From Closterium sp. NIES-65 (lineage: Eukaryota; Streptophyta; Zygnematophyceae; Desmidiales; Closteriaceae): a DNA stretch of 64,000 bases. Location of the stretch: positions 930,001 through 994,000 of the forward strand of contig CANXME010001988.1 of assembly GCA_948144175.1 (NCBI GenBank), given 5' to 3'. The number at the start of each line of letters is the position of its first letter. The stretch's first letter is position 1. The translations under genes were made by a program, and so were the position numbers. Positions 55,245 through 64,000 of this stretch are shown piece by piece. The notes under the pieces are model-generated. The model ran no database searches, was not told where the DNA came from, and worked only from the letters and a program-made list of their open reading frames with translations.

Positions 55245-56180
55245 CGTGCTCGGCGCCATGGACAGCCGCTTCAGTAGGTTGTAGCTGCTTGAGAGTCCCT
55301 GCATGACGTGGGTGATGTACGATGCCGTCGAGTACTGCGCGCCGGCCATCCTGATAGTGGCAAGAATTCTCCGGGCCCGGTTGCAGTAGCCGGTCACCGT
55401 CTCCTCGTCGCCCATGCGCAGATGCGTCAGCTGTCCCTCTAGCTGAGCGATGAACAAGTCGTCGGTTACTTGATAGGTCGACTCGATGAAGTTCCACGCC
55501 CGGTGGCCGGTGTCGAGGTACTCTCGGCACCATTTCAAGGCAATATGCACGCCCGGCGAGCAGCACCGCGAGATGACCGTGAAGGTCAACAACTGCACGG
55601 CGCGAAACTTTGCACGCAGGTCGGGGTGGTGCTCCCCCGGCGTCGCCACGGTCCCTCGGGCGAAGCCGATCAGCCCGGCCATCTCCAGCTGGGGCTCGAT
55701 GGCTTCCTTCCAGGTGAGGATGTCTTGTCGACCAACGAGCGGCAGGGTGACCGAGATCCTGTCCGGCGTAAACTTGAAGTAGCCGTAGCTCGGTGCAATC
55801 CCGCCCGCCGTCACCTGGGTCGCCGACATCGGCGACAATCCACTTCGACGCCCACCGGCGTCGCCCTGCGAGGAGCCTGCAGCCGCCGACGACTGCATCC
55901 CTCGCGCCTGAACGCCGCCGGCTTCACCGGCGTGTATCACACCTTGCTGCCTCGACGTGTCTCCCGCACTACTGCCGACCTGGCCTCCACCGGCGTTGAC
56001 GCCCACGTCGACGCCGCCATCGTCGTTCACCGGTCGAGGAGAGGCAGGCCGAGAAGGGGTGTGCTCCGCTGCCCACATGGAGCGGAGTCCTGCCTCGACG
56101 ACTGCCCAGGGTATCGCCTCGTACTCTTGGGCCTCATGGCGTCTCCTCGCATCCTCCAGCCGTCCCTCCAGAGTGTCCAT
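55245..56180 (-). pseudogene. Copia-H gag
   Basis: First in-frame ATG at 56180 (MDTLEGRLEDARRRHEAQ). A variable Gly/Ser-rich region leads to a capsid-type domain (ITLPLVGRQDILTWKEAIEPQLEMAGL... to THVMQGLSSSYNLLKRLSM). A one-base frameshift near 55245 separates it from the zinc and protease region, whose frame continues with LTSYILQNEAMQEAER. Confidence 0.83.
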
Positions 56181-56303
56181 CACCTCGGCGTCGCCTACGC
56201 GCACGCTACTGACTGCACGGCTGCGAGTCTACGAACACGATCGGTAAGTGCTAAGTCGGCTAGACTAAACTACATCGCGGGGTCTTCCACGCTCACCACA
56301 CCA

Positions 56304-57014
56304 TACGGAGATAACTGCTGCAACGGGAGCTAGACTACGGGCTAGGCACGTGTGCTCGTGTGATCTCTGCGTTCGTTCGCTTAATCGTTTCCTTGTGTTC
56401 ACGCTTCTTGCTAGTTCACGGGGAGAATTGGCAAGAGTTTCACTAGGAAAACATGACAACAATGACTCCACGCCAGCGACTGTGCCCACTAGCCATGTCG
56501 ACCTCGGGATGCCACCCCCGAGGTCGGCCTCGCAGACTCCACCCTGGCGACACTCGCGCACGTCGCTCGGGTATTCCGGTCGACCGGGCAACCACGCCTG
56601 GCCGACCAGCGCAGTCCGTAGTCGGCCACGGATGCCCGACGTCCCCAGTCCGGCGTCCAGGCGCCCAGGACGCCTTCGAACCCCCATGTCGGCGTCCAGA
56701 CGCCCAGGACGCCGACCAAGCCTCCAGAGCGGCGTCCCTCCTCCCAGGACGCCGACCAGACGCCCAGGTCAGTGTGGCAACGCCTAGCTCGGCGTCCAGC
56801 TTCCCAGGACGCCATCCAGGCGTCCGGGACACCAACCAGGCGTCCAGGGCAGCGTCCTCCTGCTCGGCGCCCTCCAGCCAGGCGCCCTCCAGCTTGGCGC
56901 CCTTGCAGTGGCCCCCGTGCCCACTGCTGCTGGTTGGCTGCAACCCCCACACATCCGACCACAAGGTTGGCTCCGCCCAAGCGGGGACGGGGCCTTACAA
57001 CGCTCCCGTTGACA
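56304..57014 (-). repeat. 5' LTR of Copia-H (711 bp, internally deleted)
   Basis: Starts tacggagataac (TG changed to TA) and ends gttgaca at 57014. It lacks about 285 bp present in the other LTR, with the break at aacaatga/ctccacgcc near 56463. The adjacent minus-strand sequence TGGTGTGGTGAGCGTGG is the likely primer binding site but is not the initiator-Met type. Confidence 0.88.
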
Positions 57015-57605
57015 TAGGGGACCCACTGCTTGTCCCCCACAGTCGCCAGCACCCTGTTCTTCACAAGGGCGACGTACCGCAGTGCAGTCACCCAAAACGG
57101 ATCCGGCAGCCCTGCACGTCCAAGGAGAGTGCGAGCACCTTCCTGCAGGGTTCGGTTGAGCCGCTCAGCCACGCCGTTCTGCTGAGGGTTGTAGGGCACC
57201 GTAAGCTGATGCTGGATCCCCTTCTTCTTCAGCACCGCCTCAAAATCAGCGCCAATGAATTCTCCCCCATTGTCGGTGCGGATCACCTTCACCTTGTGTC
57301 CGCTCTCCCTTTGAGCTCTTGGCATCCACTCCTTAAGAATAGCCGCTGCCACCTCCCCCTTAGTCTTCAAAGGGTACACCCACACCGCACGCGTGTGGTC
57401 GTCCACAATCGTCAAGAAGTAGCGGCTGCCTGAGAGAGAAAGGGCCCAAGTGGGGCCCACCACATCCAGGTGCACTAGTGCAAGTGGTGCCTTGGCTGGT
57501 CCTGTGCTGCTGCTGAAGGGAAACTTCGTGAATTTGGGCTCAAGGCAGGTAGGGCAGCTCCCAATCTCCTTTGCTCCCCTCTTCACCTCCAGCCCCTTCA
57601 AGCAC
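57015..57605 (-). pseudogene. Copia-G integrase core
   Basis: GLEVKRGAKEIGSCPTC (zinc segment), HLDVVGPTW (Asp 1), RTDNGGEFIG (Asp 2), YNPQQNGVAERLNR (catalytic Glu), ending VGDKQWVPY at the Copia-H insertion. No stop seen. Upstream it connects to 61396 after removal of Copia-I. Confidence 0.9.
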
Positions 57606-57735
57606 TGTCAAACACTGTATATGTGTTTTTGCTGTGTAGGCTATAGTGGGTTAGCCTATAGGGGGTACACAACTTTTAGGGTTTCATACTTGTAATGCAT
57701 TGTTGCCTAGTTCATTCACTTCTCTGATTCTAACA
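57606..57735 (+). repeat. Left LTR of Copia-I (130 bp)
   Basis: TGTCAAACAC...CTAACA. Differs from the right copy at roughly seven bases. Flanked on both sides by agcac, as a solo LTR would be. Confidence 0.93.
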
Positions 57736-57926
57736 AGCACCCACCCTTTACCAACTTCTGCAGCATAGGAATGTTCACATGGCACACCCTCTCATGCCAC
57801 GTCTCCCAATCAGCTTCACCACTCCCAGATGAAGCCTTTGCCCATGCAGCTGTCGCATCCACACCAGCAAGCACCTCACCATGTGGCTGGTGTGGCTGCT
57901 GCACCTTCTTGACTGCATCCAGGGCC
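57736..57926 (-). repeat. Duplicated Copia-G segment inside Copia-I
   Basis: Near-identical to 61396-61586 (for example ccaccc here, ccatcc there). Encodes the Copia-G GAG-pre-integrase stretch ending MLQKLVKGG on the minus strand. Confidence 0.93.
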
Positions 57927-58957
57927 TCTCAGGACGTCACCTTCGACGAGTCGGTACCCTTTTACCGTCTCTTCCCCTACCGCACTGCCCCGCTCCCCCC
58001 CCCGCCGCTCTTCCTCACCCCAAGTGTCCCGTCGGTAGACCCCCTCCCTCCCCAGGGTGCTGCTCCCTCAGGTGTTTCCCAGGTAGACCCGGTCGAGCCT
58101 GTCGAGGTAGCTATTGACTCTGGTCCTGTGCGAGGTACTGAGGTTGCTGAGCCTGGTAGTGCTGGGTCTGAGGGCACTGAGCCTGGGGGTGCTGAGCCTG
58201 GGGGTGCTGAGCCTGGGGGTGCGGAGACTGGGGGTGCTGAGCCTGGGGGTGCGGAGACTCGGGGTACTGAGCCTGGGGGTGCTGAGACTTTGGGTGCTGA
58301 GCCTGGAGGTGCTGCGACTTGGGGTGCTGAGATTGGGGGAGCTGAGACTGGGGGTGCTGAGCCTGGTGGCGCTCCCTCTTCACAGCAGCTACGTGAGTGG
58401 TACTCTCAGCGCTACAGCCTCCGTCGTGGCGCTGCTGGAGCTGGGGAGTCTACTGGAGTCGGGGCTGGTGGCCTCACAAGTGCAGTGCCGCAGCCAGAGC
58501 CTCCCTCCCCTCAGCGGCTACGTGAATGGTACGCTCGGCGCTACAGCCTCAGGAGTGGAGCTCCTAGTGTTGAGGTACCGCCAGCTGGAGGCTCTGCTGC
58601 TAGAGGTATTGCTGGTGCTCCTGGAGGTCCTGGAAGTGCTGCTGAAGCTGCTGGAGGTACTGCCGTACTGGTGGAGGCCCTGGAGCTGTTGGAGGTGCTG
58701 CTGGTGCTGGTTCGACTGGAGGTTCTGGTGCTGTCTCTGCTGCTTCTGGGGGCGCTTCACGGCCACGGCCGTACTTCGTTCCGCTCCTTCAGGTTCTTGG
58801 TCAGCAGCCTCCTCCTAGTCCTCCTCCCTCCTTAGAGTGTCCTCCGCCTGTCCAGTCGCAGTCCTAGCTCCCACCCGCCTCGCCACTGCTTGGTCCTTCT
58901 CCCTACACTGGTCCAACAGGCGCTCTTACAGAGCGTCGTGAGCCTGAGTCTCGTCCT
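57927..58957 (+). pseudogene. Copia-I pol: integrase C-terminal end and linker
   Basis: Opens SQDVTFDESVPFYRLFPYRT, matching the integrase C-terminal segment of A, D and F. It continues with the (GGAEP)n linker (58140-58375) and an extra duplicated segment (QLREWYSQRYSLRRG, RLREWYARRYSLRSG) not seen in D. No start codon of its own. Confidence 0.85.
58140..58375 (+). repeat. 15-bp coding minisatellite in Copia-I linker
   Basis: About fifteen units of gggggtgctgagcct and variants, reading GGAEP/GGAET. Confidence 0.85.
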
Positions 58958-61036
58958 GTGTCGCCTGTGTCGCGTCCTGTGTCACCTGCTTGTGCTATTC
59001 GCACTGGTCCCCGTGGTCAGCATGAGCGTCCTCCACCTGTGCCTGGCACACACTATATGACTCTGCGTCCTTCCACTGCTCCACAGCGCGTCCCTCTTCC
59101 GTCTCCTCCTGAGTCCTCTCTTCCTGTCATTGCTGACCCGGAGTCTGACTCTCATCGTGCTGCCAGTCCTACTGTCACGCGTCTCCTGGCCACAGGTGTC
59201 ACTGACCCTTCCTTTGAGTCTGCTGCTGCGTCTGCCCTAGTTGATGAGCTTGTCGACTTTGCTGCTCACTGTCGTCTAGACTACGCTGCCAGTCTTGTTG
59301 CTGAGTCTGAGTCTGTCTGTCCTCCGTCCGTCAGGGGTGAGTGTGCTCTAGGCACGGACGTCCTTGAGGACAGACAGGAGGACCTTGAGTGTCTTGCAGC
59401 CGCTGCGCCTCATCTCGTGTCCATGATGATTGCCCCTGAGGGAGACCCGGATGCTCCAGACATCCCGACCCCGCGCTCTTACGCTGAGGCGATCGCGGGT
59501 GAGTACTCCTCCCAGTGGCAGTCAGCCATGGATGAAGAGATGAAATCCTGGAAGTCCGCTGGCACTTACGTTGACGAGGTTCCCCCACCTGGGGCGAACA
59601 TCGTCAGTGGCATGTGGATTTTCAGGGTGAAGCGGCCGCCAGGTTCTCCGCCTGTCTTCAAGACTCGTTACGTTGCTCGAGGCTTCAGTCAGCGAGAGGG
59701 AGTAGACTTCTTTCAGACCTTCTCCCCCACCCCGAAGATGACCACTCTTCGGGTGCTACTGCACGTTGCTGCTCAGCGTGACTACGAGCTTCACTCTCTG
59801 GACTTCAGCACAACTTTCTTGTAGGGCAGCCTGCACGAGGAGATCTGGCTGCGCCGCCCTCCTGGCTTCACTGGGCCGTTTCCTCCTGGTACCCAATAGA
59901 GCCTCCGGCGGCCAGTCTACGGTCTCCCCCAGGCGCCATGTGAGTGGCACGACACATTGAGGACTATACTTGCGGCACATGGGTTCGCGCTCTCTACTGC
60001 TGACCCGTCGCTGTTTCTGCGCACTGACACTTCACTGCCGCCGTTCTACATCCTCGTGTACGTCGACGACTTGGTCTTCGCCATTGCGGACACTGATGCT
60101 CTTGCCCACGGGAAGCTAGAGATGCAGAAGAGACACACGTGCACAGACCTGGGTGAACTGCACAGCTACCTTGGCTTGCAGATCACCCGGGACAGAGCAC
60201 GCCGCACCATCACACTGACTCAGTCACACATGGTGCAGCAGGTCCTTCAGCGCTTCGGCTTCACCTGGTCCTCGGCACAGACCACTCTTCTGGCTATAGG
60301 TCACTCGCTCTCAGCTCTGCCTTCGGATGAGTCCGTAGAGCCGAGTGGTCCTTACCCAGAGCTAGTTGGTTGCCTCATATACCTGTTGACTTGCACTCGT
60401 CCTGACCTAGCATACCCTCTTAACCTTGTGGCCCGCTACGTGGCTCGTGGCAGGCACCGAAAGGTGCACTGGGATGCTGCAAAGAGGTTATTGCGCTACC
60501 TGTGCAGTACATCAGGCATGGGGCTCGTGCTTGGAGGAGGGAGCTCAGTTGTTCTCACTGGGCACTCAGACGCCTCTTGGGTTGACGACCAGGCTACTCA
60601 GCGGTCGTCAAAGGGTTACTCCTTCAGCCTTGGCTCTGGTTCAGTCTCTTGGCGTTCTACTCGCTCGTCTTCTGTTCTCAGGTCCAGTTGTGAGGCTGAG
60701 ATCTACGCCACAGCTATGGCTGCACAGGAGCTACGCTGGCTCACCTACCTGCTGACCGACTTGGGAGAGCGGCCTAGTTCTCCTCCAGTGCTGTACGTTG
60801 ACAACAAGGCTGCCATTGCCTTGTGTGAGGAGCACAGACTGGAGCACAGAAAGAAGCACATCGCTCTCCGTTACTTCCTGGCTCGAGAGCTACAGCAGCG
60901 CGGTCAGCTTCGTCTGCGCTACGTGGCCACTGAGGCCAACACCGCTGATATATTCACCAAGGCACTCCAGTCTGGTGATCATTAGCGTTTCTGCACTCTG
61001 CTTGGACTTGTGCCCACGTTTCCTCACTTGCGATAG
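58958..61036 (+). pseudogene. Copia-I pol: reverse transcriptase and RNase H
   Basis: RT as in D (RGFSQREGVDFFQTFSPTPKM, LHSLDFSTTFL, YVDDLVFAIAD), then RNase H (GHSDASWVDD, SSCEAEIYA, VDNKAAIALC, ANTADIFTKAL). Stops are TAG at 59822-59824 (CAG in D), TAG near 59896-59898 (TGG in D) and TAG 60983-60985 (CAG in D). The frame is unchanged across all three, ending FPHLR before the natural stop at about 61036. Confidence 0.9.
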
Positions 61037-61265
61037 GCTTTGCCTGTACTGTGATCTCTATATATACCTACCTGCCTGTTTGCTTTGCTAGGTTGAGATC
61101 ACCTTGTTGTTTGTACTGCATATATGTCTCTGCATGTGAACTGGCCTTGAGGCCCTTTGCTTGTGCTCAGTGTGTGTGGTGACGTTGTGATCCACCCTGA
61201 GCTTGTTTACCTTTCTTGACTGGTCTTGTGACCCCTTGCTCTCCCCCACTTTGCCTATGGGGGTG
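61037..61265 (+). other. 3' noncoding region and polypurine tract of Copia-I
   Basis: Homologous to 40191-40402 in Copia-D. It contains tatata runs and ends in tatgggggtg before the LTR. Confidence 0.8.
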
Positions 61266-61395
61266 TGTCAAACACTGTATATGTGTTATTGTTGTGTAGG
61301 CTATAGTGGGTAAGCCTATAGGGGGTACACAACTTTTAGGGTTTCATACTTGTACTACATTGTTGCCTAGTTCATTCACTTCCCTGATTCTAACA
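61266..61395 (+). repeat. Right LTR of Copia-I (130 bp)
   Basis: TG...CA ends, preceded by the purine tract and followed by agcac. Confidence 0.93.
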
Positions 61396-62029
61396 AGCAC
61401 CCATCCTTTACCAACTTCTGCAGCATAGGAATGTTCACATGGCACACCCTCTCATGCCACGTCTCCCAATCAGCTTCACCACTCCCAGATGAAGCCTTTG
61501 CCCATGCAGCTGTCGCATCCACACCAGCAAGCACCTCACCATGTGGCTGGTGTGGCTGCTGCACCTTCTTGACTGCATCCAGGGCCCCAGCAGTTGATGC
61601 AGTCTCCTCTCCTCCCGCAGCTGCTTTAGCCGCTGCCACTGCCTTTGCCGTTGCTTGTGGTTTCCCCTTCCAAGGGATGATGGGCAGCTTCCAAAGGTCC
61701 TTTAAGCAGCTGCTCTTCTCCTCCAAGTTCCACATTAGCAACTTCCCAAGCTTTGCACGGCAGCTAGTTGGGCCGAAAGTCACTTTGGCCTTGCTTTTCT
61801 GCAGCCGGCGCACGGAAAGAAGGTTAGCGGACAAACCTTCAACCAACAGCATATTCCCCAGCCCCACAAGCCCCCCATTGGCTCCCATTACCTTGGCATT
61901 CCCCACACCAATCACAGGGAGCAAAGCACCTGAAGCGGCAGCAACAAACTTTATCTTCCCAGGGGGCTTTACCTCGTCAAGCAAATCTCCCCGTGGGGTC
62001 ATGTGACTTGTGCAACCTGAGTCTATCAC
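61396..62029 (-). pseudogene. Copia-G protease and GAG-pre-integrase
   Basis: IDSGCTSHMTPRGDLLDE (protease active site), VVGLGNMLLVEGLSANLLSV, and WHERVCHVNIPMLQKLVKDGC (GAG-pre-integrase His pair) up to the Copia-I insertion. Preceded by TAG 62032-62030, where Copia proteins usually have Trp before the protease Asp segment. Confidence 0.9.
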
Positions 62030-62032
62030 CTA

Positions 62033-63060
62033 GTGGGTGAGGGGATGCATAACAACCTTCCCAACTGAACCCACATCACCCCTACTCCCTTGCACATCCT
62101 CAACCATGAGGAACATCCCAGGGTCGGCTTTCCCTTGTGCACCACCACCTTGTGCACCCGAACCTTGCACAGCGCCACCTCGTACACGTTCACCACTTGG
62201 CGGCTTCATCCCTGGAGGGGCCCATCCTTCAGGCCGGCTGAAACACTTGAACCATGGGTGTCCAGCCTTCTTGCAGTACCAGCACGCACCCTCGATTCGG
62301 GTGCTCCCCCTGCCACCAGAGCTCCCATGCCCCTCATTGTAGTCACCTCGGCCTCTCCCTCTGCCAAAGCCTCTCCCACGGCCTCGCCCTCTCCCTCTCC
62401 CTCTTCCTCTGCTGCCTCCTATAGCTCCATACCCCTCAGCAGTTTTGTTGGCAGCACCACCTCCCGTGTGGCGCCTGCGGAAGTCCTCCTGCAGAATCTG
62501 CTGCTGTAGCCACTCAGACGTCCATTTGTCCTGCTGAACGTCGAGGGTGGGGATGAGGTTGTCCCACGAGTTGTCGAGCACCGAGATGATCTTGGTGCAC
62601 TGTTGCATCTGCGACACTTCGCTGCCCACTGCTGCCATCCTCGCATAGGTGTCCTTGATCTTGTCAAGGACCGGTTTCACATCATCTCCCGGTTTCATGG
62701 AGAGGGCAGCCAACTCCTTCTCCAACACAATCACCATCGGCAGCGTGTTGGGCTGAATCACGTCGCGTAGCAGCTTCCATGCCTTCGGTCCATAATCATC
62801 CAACTCAACCAAGTCCTTGATGTGCTGGAACACGTCGTTGTTGACCGATTGGAGGATAAGGTCGTACACCACCGCGCTCTTCTCAATCCACCGATCACGG
62901 GCATCTCCTCCCCCCGGCATCTTCTCCTCTCCCATTGCAATTTTCAGCAGCTTGTAGCGCTTGAAGACGCTCCGCATCCGCCCGCTCCATTCCTCATAGT
63001 TGGAGCCATCCAAAGCTTCAATCTTGGATGGTGGCGGCTCGCTCCTCTTCTCAGTTGCAT
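62033..63060 (-). pseudogene. Copia-G gag
   Basis: LDGSNYEEWSGRMRSVFKRYKLLKIAMGEE opens a UBN2-type gag. The GRGRGRG tract (about 62340-62410) is followed by the canonical knuckle CWYCKKAGHPWFKC near 62290. No in-frame ATG precedes it: an in-frame TGA lies just upstream, and the only nearby ATG (63060) is one base out of frame. A one-base loss after the start codon is the likely cause. Confidence 0.87.
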
Positions 63061-63298
63061 CTCAACTCCTCTTCATCTCCTCTGCTCCCAATCAGAGGTT
63101 TCAGCTCCCCCCTTTGCTGGTCACAATGTAGATCCACACAATCTTCACAAGTTTCGGCGCCAACGAAATTTCGGTAGAGTTTCCCCTTAGCGAAAGTCAC
63201 ATCCAACCTCCAGAACTCCACTTAGGCACGCCCACAGGCCATGGAGGGTCTAGGAGGGTCTTCAAATTTCAGTAGACTCTCCACAATGTCCTTAATTA

Positions 63299-63310
63299 GC
63301 TCTGATACCA
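63299..63310 (-). other. Primer binding site of Copia-G
   Basis: The minus strand reads TGGTATCAGAGC, the perfect plant initiator-Met type, two bases from the LTR. Confidence 0.93.
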
Positions 63311-63312
63311 GT

Positions 63313-64000
63313 TGTTAGAGACTAAGGACGGAGTCTACGAAGATTAGGTGCCTAAAATTCTCAAAATCGTTGGCTTAGAATTCTGGACAGAAAAGTCGCG
63401 CTCACAAGAAACGTCTTCGACGAACAGTTCACAGTCAAAACTTTATGATGTAGCTCTACTCTGTGGCTACAATTCCCAAGTTGAATAATACGAAATAATG
63501 AAGTATTTCTTGAGTGATCAATTTCGGCGCACTTGGGGGTATGCTGCCATGGAATCTTAACTCAATCACTAAGTTCTCACACAAGTTCACAATTACTACA
63601 CAAGAGAGTTAGAGTAGCACTAAACTAGGTAGAAGGGATGAGTAGGATGAGAGGGAAGGTCCCAAGAGAGTCCCCAACCAAGGAAACCCCATGCCACACA
63701 ATTCCCTTCCCCATAGGCAACCCAACTTTGACCTTTGTCACTATCCCAACCTCCACAATCCACCTCAACCCAACTTGGCCACACTTGCCAACCTGATTTG
63801 GTTTCACCCAACCATTTGGCAGCATCTTCAGTAGAAAAGACGAATTTCCCAACCCCCAAAAGTCTGTACCCCATATTGAGTCAACCCCACAACTTCCCAT
63901 AGTCACCACAACCAAATATCAAAAGCATACAAACTTCCAACGTTCGTAACTTTCTTGTTCGTGCTCCGATTGAAGCGATACTTGGTTCGTCAAAAAGCTC
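63313..64000 (-). repeat. 5' LTR of Copia-G, cut by window end
   Basis: Aligns with 46787 onward with few differences (for example a short deletion near 63443 relative to 46918). About 190 bp remain outside the window if it has the length of its partner. Confidence 0.92.

Larger units (their letters stand above)
49881..57014 (-). mobile_element. Copia-H, Ty1/copia element (7134 bp) nested in Copia-G
   Basis: Target duplication taggg at 49876-49880 and 57015-57019. LTRs are 977 bp (49881-50857) and 711 bp (56304-57014). gag 56180-55245, protease, integrase, RT and RNase H run right to left. A third Copia lineage, GC-rich, distinct from both the short-LTR group and C/E. Confidence 0.93.
57606..61395 (+). 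mobile_element. Copia-I, chimeric and 5'-deleted short-LTR Copia nested in Copia-G
   Basis: 130-bp LTRs at 57606-57735 and 61266-61395; target agcac at 57601-57605 and 61396-61400. The left LTR is followed by a third agcac and 191 bp of Copia-G sequence (57736-57926), duplicated from 61396-61586. Only then comes Copia-I internal sequence, starting in the integrase C-terminus. The leader, gag, protease and integrase core are missing. Confidence 0.92.
46787..64000 (-). mobile_element. Copia-G, long-LTR Ty1/copia element with two nested elements
   Basis: 3' LTR 46787-47663; 5' LTR from 63313, running out of the window. Copia-H (49881-57014) and Copia-I (57606-61395) interrupt pol. Joining 63060-61396, 57605-57015 and 49880-47664 gives gag, CCHC knuckle, protease, integrase, RT and RNase H of a normal Copia of about 6 kb. 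Inserted in Copia-F (flank ccccg at 46782-46786; the matching flank is off the window). Confidence 0.92.

Noticed and set aside
1..64000. tRNA, rRNA or snRNA genes.
   Set aside because: No cloverleaf boxes or conserved RNA motifs were noticed by eye. The only tRNA-like strings are retroelement primer binding sites; tRNAscan and Rfam searches would settle this.

Overview
The window reads as nuclear DNA of a GC-rich, intron-containing, plant-type eukaryote. A streptophyte green alga such as a zygnematophyte is my guess (inference only). The retroelements carry plant-style initiator-Met primer binding sites (TGGTATCAGAGC type). The one host gene is a spliceosomal CWF19-like protein with nine introns. 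I found no bacterial genes, tRNA, rRNA or CRISPR.

Host gene. Positions 21100-31051 (+) hold a complete 10-exon CWF19L2-type gene (1098 codons plus stop). Every splice junction keeps phase. Six of the nine introns contain their own, mutually unrelated minisatellite. The largest is about 139 copies of a 19-bp unit in intron 4 (24371-27020), built as a duplicated 67-unit higher-order repeat.

Left flank (1-21099). Three Copia elements, all minus strand, form a nest: C (8651-10193, LTR and gag) is broken by B (5737-8650), which is broken by A (1-5736, running off the left edge). Next is a minus-strand LINE (ORF1 19431-17993; ORF2 17732-11295) whose reverse transcriptase is split by a non-autonomous LTR element, N (13728-16033, 242-bp LTRs, target duplication aaaac). 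A MITE-like element with TTAA flanks lies at 20042-20425, followed by the probable promoter region.

Right flank (31052-64000). Copia-E (31068-43497, minus, duplication ggatg) sits 16 bp past the host stop codon. Its RT is split by Copia-D (32552-40534, plus, 132-bp LTRs, duplication ggtac), which itself carries a solo LTR (37558-37959, duplication aggtt). Beyond the displaced host 3' sequence lie a Ty3/gypsy chromovirus 3' end (J, 43713-45205) fused to a Copia fragment (F, 45205-46786). Copia-G (46787 past the right edge, minus) is inserted in F and contains Copia-H (49881-57014, minus, duplication taggg) and Copia-I (57606-61395, plus, duplication agcac). Copia-I is an unusual chimera of a solo LTR, duplicated flank and truncated element.

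Themes. A, B, D, F and I belong to one Copia lineage with very short LTRs (122-132 bp), a GC-rich minisatellite leader, a Gly-rich gag tract, an unusual Cys/His motif and a 15-bp-repeat-encoded linker between integrase and RT. Apart from the terminal ORF of Copia-H, essentially no element has an intact reading frame. Premature stops are nearly all TAG or TGA at former CAG or TGG codons, the mark of C-to-T decay.
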